A stretch of DNA of 64,000 bases, taken from the NCBI RefSeq assembly GCF_046630445.1, contig NC_092333.1, positions 711,961,001 through 712,025,000 of the forward strand, written 5' to 3'. The stretch comes from Rutidosis leptorrhynchoides (taxonomy: Eukaryota > Streptophyta > Magnoliopsida > Asterales > Asteraceae). The translations under genes were made by a program, and so were the position numbers. Of this stretch, positions 12,168-23,959 are shown in pieces. The notes beneath the pieces were generated by a model. The model made no database searches. It worked only from the letters and a program-made list of their open reading frames with translations, and was not told where the DNA came from. Every line of letters begins with the position of its first letter. Position 1 is the stretch's first letter.

Positions 12168-13748
12168 TTATATTGTTTTAAACATTTACATTTTTATTTT
12201 TTGTTTGGTTTGTAATAACATATAATTTTTTGGTGTGTATTGAAACTTATTATATTTTTATTTTTTATATATTAGCAAGAAAATATAGTGTGGGGTAAAA
12301 AAATGTGTTGTACGATTGAATTAAAACCCCATATTTTGTGTGTTTTTAACATGGTTTTGACAGGTACAGACGAAAATGCAATTAGACGAAACGAAACATC
12401 AAATTACATTGTGATACAAACATTGGATATGATCATAGGTAAAACAATTTGAAAATCCAAATCGGTTAACAAAGGAAGTTCCAAATACTCTACACTTTTT
12501 GTCCTCTCAAATTTATACATTATTATCTGATTTTATGTAATGAGGGCATTACATAATCTTAAGTGTGGGGTGGGAATATATAAATTCTCGAGAACTAATA
12601 AGTTATTGGTTTTTATGAAAATTTGAAATCAAAGACTATTAAACAAATGTATCTAATCAATTTTTAAGGTAACTACGAGCAATTAAAGATCAGGTGTAAA
12701 AACCGAAATTGTTGTCTCCATACATTAAAAATACATAAGTTTATTTGTTTAAAACTTATAAAAGAAAACCATTTATAACAAAAATTTATAAATCCTTATA
12801 TTGAGAACCATTTATCACATGTTTCTTTGAAGTTTATTGCAGATATCATTGCTAAGGAACGTATAAACCTGAATATTCCATTATCACGAGTAATAGAGGA
12901 TGAATCAAGTCCATCCCGTAAGGAAGTAAAGTCTTCCGAATTGACACACTTGCTAACTTATGTTAGAAGATGTAGTCCAGAACAGCTGTAGGTTGACGAA
13001 AAATCTTGTAAAGTCATCCCTAAAATCGGCTGGAAATCCACCTAACCTCAGCATCAAACAGGGTTTTTGGTGGTCAGACTTATCCTAACCATGAGAAGGA
13101 TATGTCCCGTACAATGGGGGGGCACAATGCAAATTAGCTTTTAAGACTAATGAATCTAATCCCCAGATGGATGATCTCCGTAAAGATCAACTGCATCTAT
13201 GTTTGACCGCGGTCAACATACATATGCCATAACAAATTGAGGTGTGCAAACTCATGGTTCACCGATGATATTTGGACACGATATAATTTTGTTCTAAAAC
13301 TTATGCTATTTTATGAATTATATTTGTGTAAAACTATTTTTGGACATTTGGCTTCAAGTTCCATGATACTACAATCATGGGGGCGAATAGCTTGCTAATC
13401 GCCGACTGAGACTTCGGTTTTCAGTTACCCTCAACCGGAATTTGAGGTTAAAACCGGAAAACGTGTCTAGTGTAAAAACTAGCATGACATTTTATAAAAT
13501 CATAAAACGTTTTCACAAGGTCCAATTTTCCCTAAGGATCCAAATTTTTAAAACCCTAATCACGAGTTTCATGTTTGTTTCTGTTGTCAGAATTTCATTT
13601 CGTGTGGTGTGTGTGTGATTCAATAAATACTGTGTTGTGTAATAAATTTCATATAGCGTGTGTTTCATTTCGTGTAGTGTGTGTTGTGTAATATATAATG
13701 TTCTAACTCTGTTAAAAGATGTAATTGCTTGAGGACAAGCAACGTTCT
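12168..13748. other. Athila 3' non-coding region
   Basis: There is no supported gene. It contains two extra copies of AGTGTGGGG (12287-12295 and 12562-12570) that match the terminal polypurine tract, and one copy of the GTGTAAAAACCGAA motif near 12693. It also has a moderately GC-richer block (12900-13460) with no ORF. Confidence 0.6.
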
Positions 13749-13762
13749 AGTGTGGGGTATTT
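13749..13762 (+). promoter_or_regulatory. polypurine tract region before 3' LTR
   Basis: AGTGTGGGG (about 13750-13757) is followed by TATTT directly before the LTR start TGAT. A G-rich run just upstream of the 3' LTR is where plus-strand DNA synthesis is primed in this superfamily. The same word is seen at this place in other Athila/Tat elements. Confidence 0.7.
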
Positions 13763-14075
13763 TGATATTGCTCTAAACATACATATTATTCGACGCAATA
13801 TCACTCATATTTCATAGGTTTTTATCTTCTACGAAGACATTCAATGCGCATTTCACGAGAAAAACGATAAAGGTAGACAAGAGTTTGTTATTTGAAGATT
13901 CGACGATAAAACGATCGTTTTAACCAGATTTATATCAAGAAACGTTTATCCGAATGAAAGTACAAGATGAAAGAAGAAAAGAGTTCAAATGTATAGTGCC
14001 AAGACAGTACACGTCAACACGAGATCAACAAAGAACAAATGAAGAAGAAAAATCAAGAAAACTGGAAATTTGCCT

Positions 14076-14156
14076 TACACGAATCGTGTACTATTACACG
14101 AATCATGTAATATCTCTAGTCATACACGATTCGTGTATATATACCCGATTCGGGTA
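14076..14156. repeat. cluster of four palindromes in Athila LTR
   Basis: Four 15-bp units lie within 81 bp: TACACGAATCGTGTA (14076), TACACGAATCATGTA (14095), TACACGATTCGTGTA (14123) and TACCCGATTCGGGTA (14142). The last unit changes A to C in one arm and T to G in the other, so its self-complementarity is kept. The second has a single arm change. Function is unknown. Confidence 0.85.
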
Positions 14157-15325
14157 ATGTTAGGCCTCAACAGTTTCCAGAACGTGCAAAAAGCTGGCGG
14201 CTGCTTTATTATTTTTTATACTACTTTTGGCTAGTGCTGCAAGTAATGGACGAATAATCATCAAAACACTCAGCAATTGGACAGTCTTTTTGACTAAATT
14301 AAGCTCAACTACTACTTCTATTCAAGCATAAATACGGAGTACTATCAACAGACACAAGAGAGAATATTACAACACATTTACAACACAAGTTTATTATAGT
14401 TAAATTATTGTCAATTTTATTACGCTGTAAAAATAGTTTCAACTATTAAGGGGGTATTGTTCGTGATTAAGGGTATTATTGTACGCGTGAAAGGGGTGTT
14501 ATTATTGTAATTTTTCTACCATTTGAAGTTAATGCAAGTGAAGGTATTTTAGTAAGTTTACTCTGTTAAAATTAGTGTTATTATTATGCTTGCATATCTA
14601 TATTTTTATGTCTCCCCTAGTGTAATGGATAGTTAAATTTCTCTAGTGTTTGCTTAAATGTAGAGCCCCTAGTGAAATGGATTGTTACCATTAGTAAAGT
14701 TAAAATGTAACTTTAGTATTTTTAATATTGAGCCTAGTTAAAAGAACCATTCTTATGTAATTAGGTATTTAACCCTTGTCACTTAATTTAGTAAATTTAA
14801 ATAACGAAAGTTATATTTATTTACCTAAATTAAGCTTCAACATTAAAAATGATCTAGACGAATTTATGGATAAGTTATTGACACCAATTTAGAAATAAAC
14901 TTCGGTGGTTTGGGTGATATCAATAAATTATATGAAAGTGAAATTATAAAAAGGGAAACCGTTATAATTTGGGTAATGGCGAAAGTCAAAACTAGGCTAG
15001 GTCTCAATTTAAATACTTAGGGATTAGTAACTTTCTAAAAAGAATCCGATGAAAATTAGATTTTATTTAGTTAAGTTGTAACTTTATATTTTTTTCGAGA
15101 GAAAAATGTAAAGTTTGATACTAGAACATTTTAATAGGGCGTAAAACTTAAGACAATCCATGGACCTAGGGGTGATACAATTAAGTAAACACTTCCCATT
15201 TATCTTATTTTTACTTCTTATAAAAGTTTTATCTTTATTATTTACGAATTTCAAGTTTAAAATATATAAAAATACATAAAAATAACTAATTTTCGAAATA
15301 GTAATCTGTCCCATAATTTAAACCT

Positions 15326-15359
15326 TACACGAATCGTGTACTCCTACACGAATCGTGTA
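15326..15359. repeat. paired 15-bp palindromes in Athila 3' LTR
   Basis: This is the 3' LTR copy of the pair at 1093-1126, identical in sequence, with the same 4-nt spacer. Confidence 0.85.
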
Positions 15360-16099
15360 GGCCTTGACGCGGCTACAGTACCAGCTAGGGTAAAAATTAG
15401 GGTTTTGATTAATTAATTATTTATAATTTAGGTTATTAGTTATTTAATTATTATAATTAGGTTATTTATTATATAATTAGTTTTAATTAAGTATAAAATA
15501 CAAAAAATACATGTTTTAATCCTAAAATTAGTATTAATCATTATAGGTTTATAAATTGTAATTAGTTTATAATTAGTAAATTAATTAAATTCCTTTTAAT
15601 TTGTATTAGTTTTATTAAAAATGCATTTTAGTTAAATTAATTAAGTTTATATAATTTTTGCTTAAAACAAAAATCTAAATATATAGTTTTATTAAAAATT
15701 ACTATTTTACTAATTACCATTTAGTAACATAATTAATGCATCATAATTATTTTATTTTCATTTAGTTTCTTTTTAAGTTAATTATTGTAATCTTGTAATT
15801 TTAATTAGTAAATTAGTTAAGTTATTTGCTTTTACTGTTACTATAAATTGCCTAATCCAAAACCCCACTTTAATTAAGTTTGACATCAAAGACTATTAAA
15901 AAGAAAACCATTAAACACTCCATCTCCCTGTGGAACGAATCGGATTTACCAACAAACTAAACTACACGGATAGGACTAGTTGCCTATATATATGTGTGAA
16001 ATCAACCTAAAATCTATAAAATACCACATATACAATAAATCAATTCGTGTAACAAAACAACTCAAATCCGTTCATAAATAAAGGTCTCGATCCAGCACA

Positions 16100-16258
16100 T
16101 CAAGTGCGTATAGCAATATAAAGACACGGGAGAATGAAAAACACTATAACCCCAAGGTAATGGTAGAAGAAAATAACTTCCTCTGGTGGTAGATGAAAAA
16201 GAAGAATGACAGATATGAAAGTTAGGAATATATCAAGAATTAGAACTGGATGAAGCAT
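16100..16258 (-). pseudogene. antisense two-membrane-segment miniprotein ORF of family A, 3' end cut by Athila
   Basis: Read on minus from the ATG at 16258, this 52-codon frame is the counterpart of the 57-aa ORF at 28358-28531. About 38 of 51 aligned residues are identical, with no gap. It starts MLHPVLI and has two hydrophobic stretches (about residues 5-22 and 34-50), so a small membrane protein is plausible. A TATAAA lies 84 bp upstream on minus (16342-16337). The ORF runs opposite to the gypsy element that carries it. The Athila LTR begins at 16102, and the stop TGA (16102-16100) is made by the LTR end itself. The last residues before it already differ from the intact copy. The upstream in-frame extension to 16381 has no counterpart and is ignored. 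Confidence 0.6.
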
Positions 16259-16696
16259 TTTCACAATCTTTTGGAAGTATGAAATAAGAAAGAAGATTAT
16301 AGGAGTGGTGAAAATAAATGAAACGGAAGAGGTTAATTTATAGCGAAATATCAGACATAGCAATCGAGGCAGATTACGCATTTAATCAAAGGAAATCATA
16401 ATTTCCTTAATTCCCGAAGAATCAAATCCTATTTAAATTATGAAGATCTTCTATTCCTTAAATTCCGAAAATCAATCGTTACTACGTCAAAAGTTAAGAC
16501 GAATCTTTATTCTTCATTTCACTCTATTACGATAACTTCTCTCATACGCTTCGAATAATCGGATTGTTTTATCTATATTATCCAACGGTGATAAAACTCT
16601 ATTTATCAACTCATATACATCATGAAAACATTTTTATTGTTAGTCATGACGACCTCACTCAAATTTCGGGACGAAATTTATTTAACGGGTAGGTAC
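16103..16696 (+). mobile_element. 3' internal remnant of gypsy element A
   Basis: This is the sequence between the Athila insertion and LTR A. It ends AACGGGTAGGTAC directly before the LTR, preceded by AAATTTCGGGACGAAATTT. The same arrangement, reversed, lies beside the 3' LTR of element B at 27916-27955. The rest of this element must lie left of the window, beyond the Athila insertion. Confidence 0.8.
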
Positions 16697-16853
16697 TGTG
16701 ATGACCCGGAAATTTCTGACCAAATTTAAACTTAATCTTTGTATGATTAAACGTTTCGGACACGATAAGCAAAGTCTGTAATGTTGAGTCATGAAAGTTT
16801 TGGAACTATATTCATATAATCAATTATTCTTTGACTGTTCTCTATGATTCATA

Positions 16854-16991
<138 letters not shown>

Positions 16992-17574
16992 CTTAATGTA
17001 CATATATATATATGATTTCAATTTATTTAGTAAACGATAGTAACGTTCGTTTGTTAATTCGATTGATATTTAGATAAGTGAACTAAAACGTTTAAGATAA
17101 ACAAGTAAAACACTAATTTGCTACAGTATTTTCGAATTGCTACAGTACCCAAAAATGCTACAGTGTTTTCGAAAATCACTATTTACTACAGTATAAACAC
17201 TATTTTAAAATGTATTTTGGCAAATAGCGAGAAGATGATTTATAGAATTAAATGACCAAAACACTCAAATGTATAAGTTATATTTCGAGTGATATAATTT
17301 AGGGATAATTTAAGGCTATATTTCGACTAAGGTACGTGTCCCAAAATGTAATGTACAAGTTTTCTCAGCGTATGAAGGGACATTCGAAAAACCGGAACTG
17401 GGACATAAGTCGAGTGACAACGTACGACTTATCGGAACAGAAATTACAAGTCATCTATACACGAGAATATAATATAATATATAATTAATTAAAATAAATT
17501 ATATATATTATATAAATATAATAATATGTCGACAGGTATCAAACAAAAGGGATTGTGAGCTGGCAATGGGGCTT

Positions 17575-17621
17575 ATGCGATCGCATGAGATCCCCCACAC
17601 ATACTCATGCGATCGCATGAG
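17575..17621. repeat. paired ATGCGATCGCAT palindromes in LTR A
   Basis: ATGCGATCGCAT (17575-17586) and the 18-bp perfect palindrome CTCATGCGATCGCATGAG (17604-17621) lie about 30 bp apart. The same pair with the same spacing occurs in LTR D at 39376-39423, although the spacer sequence differs. Confidence 0.9.
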
Positions 17622-17709
17622 GTGTTTGGGCAGGCCACATCTATAAATTGCAGTCGAGTTCTGTTTCATTTACACACACATATCATATATTACTCCGTAT
17701 TTATTTTAT

Positions 17710-17712
17710 TTA

Positions 17713-17755
<43 letters not shown>

Positions 17756-17835
17756 ATTATTATTATTATTATTATTAAGAATAATATTATTATTAATCTT
17801 ATTAATTATTAGTATTATTAATTATTAATTAGTAA
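17710..17835. repeat. (TTA)n microsatellite, interrupted
   Basis: A run of TTA/ATT units with occasional changes in LTR A. A matching run follows the palindrome pair in LTR D (about 39509-39630). Confidence 0.9.
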
Positions 17836-19480
17836 TATACATAAAATACTACGACGAGGTTATGAGCGTGTCACTTTCAAAATGGTTTTCAAGCGGGATA
17901 GAGCTAAGGAAATTATGGGTTAATGTCAAGGAGGTTATGGGTAATGTTCGGGGGTATATTTGTAAATCAAACCTAGTGTTTATCATATCCGTTGCGTCTA
18001 CGTACTTTCCTACAATATTGAATCTCAATATTGATACGTAAGCACTCATATTTTATCTTTTATATATTAATTGTGTATCCATGTCTAGTGCTCGAGTATA
18101 TATATTTATACATGCTTGTATGCTAAATTTCGTCATTAAACAGTTTATGATGAATCATGAATTAAATACATATATTACTGGTAAAAGGTATATGATATGC
18201 ATGTTTTTAGAAAGCTGACGAAAAATCAATGACTTTTCATTTAGATATCGAATAGTTTCGATGAACGGATTAAAAGATATGATCAACTGAATTATGATTG
18301 ACGTTAATTGAAATTGCTTTTGAATCTACAATTAAGATTTAAACAACTTGTTTACGAGATTGATAAAATGGATTTTTGAATATTACCAACCGAGTAAATA
18401 ACTCCTTATATAAGGTATGTCTCGTTTTGTTGAACTATTGTCAAAATTGACTTTTTGAAACGACTTTGGATAACTTTTGTATGTCAATCTCGAGCATTAG
18501 GATTGTGATACACTATGACCAGACCTAGCTTGATAGACATTTATTGACCAACATATGTTCTCTAGGTTGAGATCTACGATTATTTGGTAATCCGAGTTTC
18601 AGTCACATTTTGGTGAACGACTTTATATGCTGCTAAGGTGAGTTTCATTTGCTCCCTTTTTAATTGCTTTTGCAATATATATTTTTGGGCTGAGAATATA
18701 TGCACTTTATTTTAAACGCAATGGATACAAGTACATACTTAATTCTACACTGAGTTTAAACCGAAAATCCCTTAGCTTTGGTAACTAGTAACTGCCAGTA
18801 CATAGGATATGGACTGGTAGGCGCGAATAACAGTATATGGATCCATAGGGCTTGACATCCCCGTCCGAGCTAGAGCGCTAGCCTTTTAACGGACGTGTGT
18901 TATTTGAGTTTAGGACACGTTGGTTTGCGTGTATTAAAACGAATGGGGTATTTATCATTATAACGTTAAAGCTTAGTTACCAGGGTGCTCTGTTATGTAG
19001 AATCTATTGATAAACGTTTCTGGATGAAACAACTGAAATCTTGTGATCCACTTTTATATACAGACTATACGAAACATTAAAACTATGAACTCACCAACCT
19101 TTGTGTTGACACTTTTTAGCATGTTTTATTCTCAGGTTCCCTAGAAGCCTTCCGCTGTTTGCTTATATATTAGACAAACTATGTGCGTGGAGTCTTACAT
19201 GACATATTTTCAAGGAAACGTTGCATTCACCAAATCATCATCATGTATCTTATTTTGACTGCATTGTCAACGGAAGTACTATTGTAAACTATTATTTACG
19301 GTGATTGTCTATATGTAGAAATCATCAGATGTCAAAAACCTCTGATTTAAATATTCATTTATGGTGTGCATTTTTAAAAGAATGCAATGTTTATAAAACG
19401 TATCATATAGAGGTCAAATACCTCGCAATGAAATCGATGAATGACATGTTCGTCCATATGGATTTGGAGCGATCGTCACA

Positions 19481-20033
19481 ATATATTACAATAAAACATG
19501 TATATGTAATAAAATAAACATACAAATTACATATTTAATTTTTCATAATCTACTTTTAATAGTAAATTCAACAAATTGTGTTATATCTTCGACAAATATT
19601 ATACATTCTTGTCTATAAATATTAAATATATCATGTTATATTTATTTTTACTATAATACGTATTTGTTTTCATCGTATATAGGAAATATTATAACTTTTT
19701 TTTAACATCCAACGGATATCCATTAACCCGCTTAATCCGGTGGATATGGATATGAATGGATGAACTGAAATTAAACGGATATGGATATGGATATGGATGA
19801 ACAAAAACTAAATGGATATAGATATGGATACGGCATCACCCGATCCATATCCGATTCATTGACATCCCTACTCATCACACATAACCGATAGACACAAAAT
19901 GATTATACATCTATCAGTAATACTTTTAAACCATATTGTTATTGTTATGAATAGTAATAAATCAAACATTATTTATGTAAATTCACTCACTTTACTTTAT
20001 GCATTGACAGATTGTATAAAGTGGTGGATTCAA
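19481..20033. other. spacer with GGATAT repeat
   Basis: AT-rich, with no gene seen. From about 19710 to 19870 it has degenerate GGATAT/ATATCC units and ends GACATCCCT. This kind of simple repeat often marks transposon ends in plants, but no partner end was found. Confidence 0.5.
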
Positions 20034-20341
20034 TGACGGACCTTGAAATTTTTTCACGTGGGTCGAAATTTTTTTAAAAATATAGGAATTTTTTTTGGCA
20101 AAACATAAAGGTTTTGGGTAAAATATAGAGTTTTTTGAAGAAAATTTGAAAATTTTTGGACAAAAAATAAAGGTTTTAGGGCAAAATATGAATGTTTTAG
20201 GACAAAATATGAAGGGTTTGGGGGAAAAAAAATTCCACCGGGATCAAAATCGAAAAATTAAAAAATTTGCACTAAAAATTGCAAATCCACTGGGGCGGGC
20301 GGGGCGGGCGGCCCCCTCTGCCCCTACATAGGGTCCGCCCA
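20034..20341. mobile_element. MITE-like element with imperfect terminal inverted repeats
   Basis: The left end TGACGGACCTTG and the right end GGGTCCGCCCA are near reverse complements. About 12 of 17 positions match when the flanking bases are included. The inside has A/T runs with repeated GGTTTTRGG(A)CAAAA words and a GC-rich right side. No coding capacity is seen. A target duplication is not clear. Confidence 0.45.
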
Positions 20342-20554
20342 TGGATGGATCTATCAGAAACATGGTTGAAAATATCATCACCTGTTTGTTATAACGGTGA
20401 TAAATAATCTAGTCTACATGCGGTAACTTCAAAAACGGTCATAAATAATCTACTTATATATCACATATAAATAAATCCTAGGAACAAAAATTGCCCAACG
20501 AATACCTCCTTGGTTTATCCTCCTTTTTAAAAAAAATAAATAAATATATCAAAC

Positions 20555-20792
20555 TGTTATAATTCAGTAAGCTTATAACTACCTTTAATGGTTATAAGAA
20601 CAAGGAGAGAAAAAGAGAGAAGAAAGAGAGAAGAAATATTGATATTGATATTTCAAGAGAAATGGTACACCTTAAATGGTTACCATACATGTCTATTTAT
20701 AGTATAAAATATTACTATGCAAAAAATATAATAATAATAAAATTAACATCCAATCTAGATATTTTATAACACAATCTAGATATTTTATAACA
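20555..20792 (-). repeat. Copia 3' LTR
   Basis: 238 bp, starting TGTTATAATTC and ending TTTATAACA on the + strand. It is followed on + by CTCCCCCTTGG, the reverse of the polypurine tract. Confidence 0.9.
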
Positions 20793-20944
20793 CTCCCCCT
20801 TGGATGACAATTTTATTAGAGAATAACTAGTACTGCCTCGTTAAAAACCTTGCTAAAGAAAACCCATTGGGATAAAACTTTAGCTAAGGGAAAAAGAGTG
20901 CAGTATAGAGTTGACTCCCCCTCAAGTAGGCAACGCCTGAGTTG

Positions 20945-23890
20945 TTACATCTTCTGAACATGCCTCATGCCAATATTATGAACGTGTGTTCTGAAAATAG
21001 CAGTTGGCAGTGCTTTGGTATAAAGATCAGCAGAGTTGTTGATTGAACGTATCTCATTTTAATCTGGTTGTCTTTTACGAGATCTTGAGTATATGAGAAG
21101 AATCTGAGGTTTTCATCTGAAACTGTATCATCTAAATCTTTTATGTACAAGTTTAGCCCCTGTGATTTGTCTACAGTCTCCTTCATGGTTTGCTCAAACC
21201 CTTGTTTCAATTCCTATTCCCTTGTAGTCTTTTCTGAGCCTTACCAATATACCATTCTTTTCCATCAAACTTATGACCATTAAGACCGTCTATGGCTTTG
21301 GCGCCTCGTCAGTATTTATATTTTGTTCAGTCACTTTTGATACTCTTCTTTCATTTGTATTATGCAAGCTGTATTATCTTCATATATAGTTGTTGGTGAA
21401 GATAGTTGTTAGTCTTTTATAGCGTTCTAGTCCACAAGAATCAATAATGATTTGTGTCATTGATCTCAACCAAACACATTTTCGAGTAGTTTCATATAAT
21501 GCAATCACTTCGTCATGATTTGATGATGTTGCAACAAGTGTTTGTTTTAAGAACGCCATGATTTTGTGGTACCTCCATTTAGGAATACATATCGAGTTTG
21601 AGATTTATCTTTATGAGGATTTGATGAATGACCTGTATATACATAATCAACCAAATCTTGTTTTGAAACGTTAGAATAAAATAATTTTAAATCAGCAGTT
21701 TCTCAAGGGTATCAAAATATGTGTTTGATCCCGCTCCATTGTCATTTGAGCTGAATCTTGCCAACAAATTAACTGCAAGAGAAATGTCAGGTCTTGTACA
21801 ATCTATAAGATACATAAGAACCTCAATTGCACTAAAATATGGAACTTCCGATCTGTTAAGATTTTCATGATCTTCGCAGGGATGAAATAGATCAGTGTCA
21901 ATATTGAGTGATCTAACAACAATGAGTGTCTTTAAAAAAAAATGTTTTAACATCTTTTCGGTATAAGTTGTTTGATGTACAAGTAAATCATTAGGCATAT
22001 GCTCAATTTGCAATCCAAGGTAATACTTGGTTTTTTCAAGATCTTTCATTTCAAAATAATTCTTTAGAAGTTGAATGATTTCATAGATCTCTTTATTTGT
22101 TCATATGATGTTAAGAACATTGACATAAACAACTACGATCTCATATCCGAACATTGTTTTTATAAAACATACGTGCAAAATAAGTTTATATTTATACCCT
22201 TTTTTTTATCAAGTAGTCATCTAATCGGTTATACCACATACGTCCCGTTTGTATAAACCCATTTAGAAATCTTTGTGATTTAATGGAATATATTCCCTTG
22301 GGTTTTACATTAGATGCTTATGATACCTTAACTCTTTAGGTATATTCATATATATCATTATTAAGTGATCCATACAGATAAGTAGTAACAACATTCATGA
22401 GATGCATTTAAATAACTACCAGGTTGATTAAGTATCTAATAAGTAATTGTATCCATTACAGGAGGATAAGTTTTCCTCATAATTCATTTATGGTCTTTGT
22501 GGGAAATATTGAGTTACAAGTCTAGTTTTCCTTGTAACTTCATTTGCACATTTCTTTTCGGATAAAAATTCATTTGTATCCCATACGTTTCATATCTTTA
22601 AAAGTGATAACGATTGATCCGAAAACTTTTCTTTTATCGAGCGATTCTAATTCAGCTCGTATTGTTCCTTTCCATTGAGCTCAATCATGTCCATTTTGTA
22701 TATTCAATGACAGATTTTAGTTCCAGATCATCATCTTTATTCATGATGTCATTGTAACATTATATGAAAATATCTCATAGAGATTTTAATTTCATTTCGG
22801 TTCCATAATATTGCATAATTTATCGCAATTTTAGTATTTACATTTATCAATATCCTCTGCAGAAGGAATATTGATTTGTGGTTCTTCTTGAACACTTTCT
22901 TTTACCTCATTATCAGCTGATTTTCTTTTTCGAGGATTTTTATCTTCGGAACCAATTGATCTTCCACGTTTGATGCGTGGCAAAGACTCAACAGTGACAT
23001 TATTGCCAGCTTTTGGAATTTCAGTTCGAGCTGAAGCATTTATCGCTGGTATATATGATTTAGTCACCTTTTTTTTATATCTGTAAATGCATAAAGTAAT
23101 TAATTTGCAAGTTCTTGCATATGCATTATTTTTTGAACTTTCGTTTCACATTCTTTTGTGCGAGTTCAATATACCTTAATTGATGTTCACATCATGAAGC
23201 ATCATTTTATTATTTTTTTTACTTCACCCCCCTAATCTAGGGAACAATGTTTTATTAAAATGACAATCAGCAAAACGTGCTGTAAAAACATCACCCGTCA
23301 TGGGTTCAGTATATCTTATGATTGAAGATGTTTTATATCCAAAATATATTACCATCTTTCTTTGAAAAAACATTTTATTGTGTTGTGGTGATACAATTGG
23401 AACATACACTGCACAACCAATGTTCTACGGTGGAAAATATTTGGCTCTTAGCCAAAATCAAGTAGTAAGTGAAAATATTTATGACTTCCACATGGTATAA
23501 TGCGAATTAATGTCGCAGCATGTAAATTTACATGTCCACATATAAATATTGATAGTTTTGTACTCATTATCAATTGTCTAGTTATTAGCTGCAAGCGTTT
23601 ATCTATTGATTTAGCTAAACCAATTTTGTGTATGCACATGAGCAACTGGATGTTCAACAACAATCCCTGTAGATATATAATGATCATTAAATGCTTGAGA
23701 TGTTAACTCACCAGCATTATCAAGTCTCATCCTTTTAATGGTGTAATCAGAATAATGTGTTCTCAATTTAATAATTTGTGCAAGAAACTTTGCAAATGCC
23801 ATATTACGGCTTGATAACATACAAATATGTGACCATCCGCTAGATGCGTCTATTAGAACTATGAAATATCAAAATGGTTCACATGATGGA
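20945..23890 (-). pseudogene. Copia pol remnant (integrase to RNase H)
   Basis: Read from right to left on minus, several broken segments keep the Copia order. The integrase core (about 23820-23611, with RLDNAGE) is followed by an integrase C-terminal stretch (23409-23224, with RYTEPMTGDVFTARFADCHF), a linker (23067-22831, with KPRKRK-like basic runs), and the end of reverse transcriptase (22049-21690, with LGLQIEHMPNDLLVHQTTYTEK and CTRPDISLAVNLLARF). RNase H comes last, ending HVQKM and a stop at 20947-20945. Many stops and frameshifts separate the pieces, and the catalytic YVDD region of the reverse transcriptase is not in a clean frame. The enzyme cannot be made from this copy. A PABP fragment interrupts the RNase H end. 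Confidence 0.85.
21103..21312 (-). pseudogene. poly(A)-binding protein fragment captured in Copia RNase H
   Basis: Read on minus, this ~210-nt piece encodes the end of RRM3, the linker and the start of RRM4 of a cytoplasmic poly(A)-binding protein. Recognisable words are NTDEA, GLNGHKFDGKEWYIGKAQK, then FEQTMKETVDKSQGLNLYIK and DLDDTVSDENL. Family proteins bind poly(A) through four RRMs. Here at least two small deletions break the frame in the left part. The right part is fused in frame to the Copia sequence FFSYTQDLVKDNQIKMRYVQS, which normally follows a KH(I/V)-type stretch. It lacks introns, so a cDNA origin through template switching is likely. Confidence 0.8.
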
Positions 23891-23959
23891 TGAATTGGTT
23901 CATATATCTTACCTTGAATTCTTTCAAGAAATATTTGTGATTCTTTTTCACAATATACT

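Larger units (their letters stand above)
13763..16102 (+). repeat. 3' LTR of Athila-type element
   Basis: This 2340-bp LTR begins TGAT and ends ATCA (a 4-bp terminal inverted repeat). The right 1869 bp match 1-1869 almost perfectly. The expected 5-bp target duplication on the right is AGTGC (16103-16107). Its partner is left of the window and cannot be checked. It carries two palindrome clusters, at 14076-14156 and 15326-15359. Confidence 0.92.
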
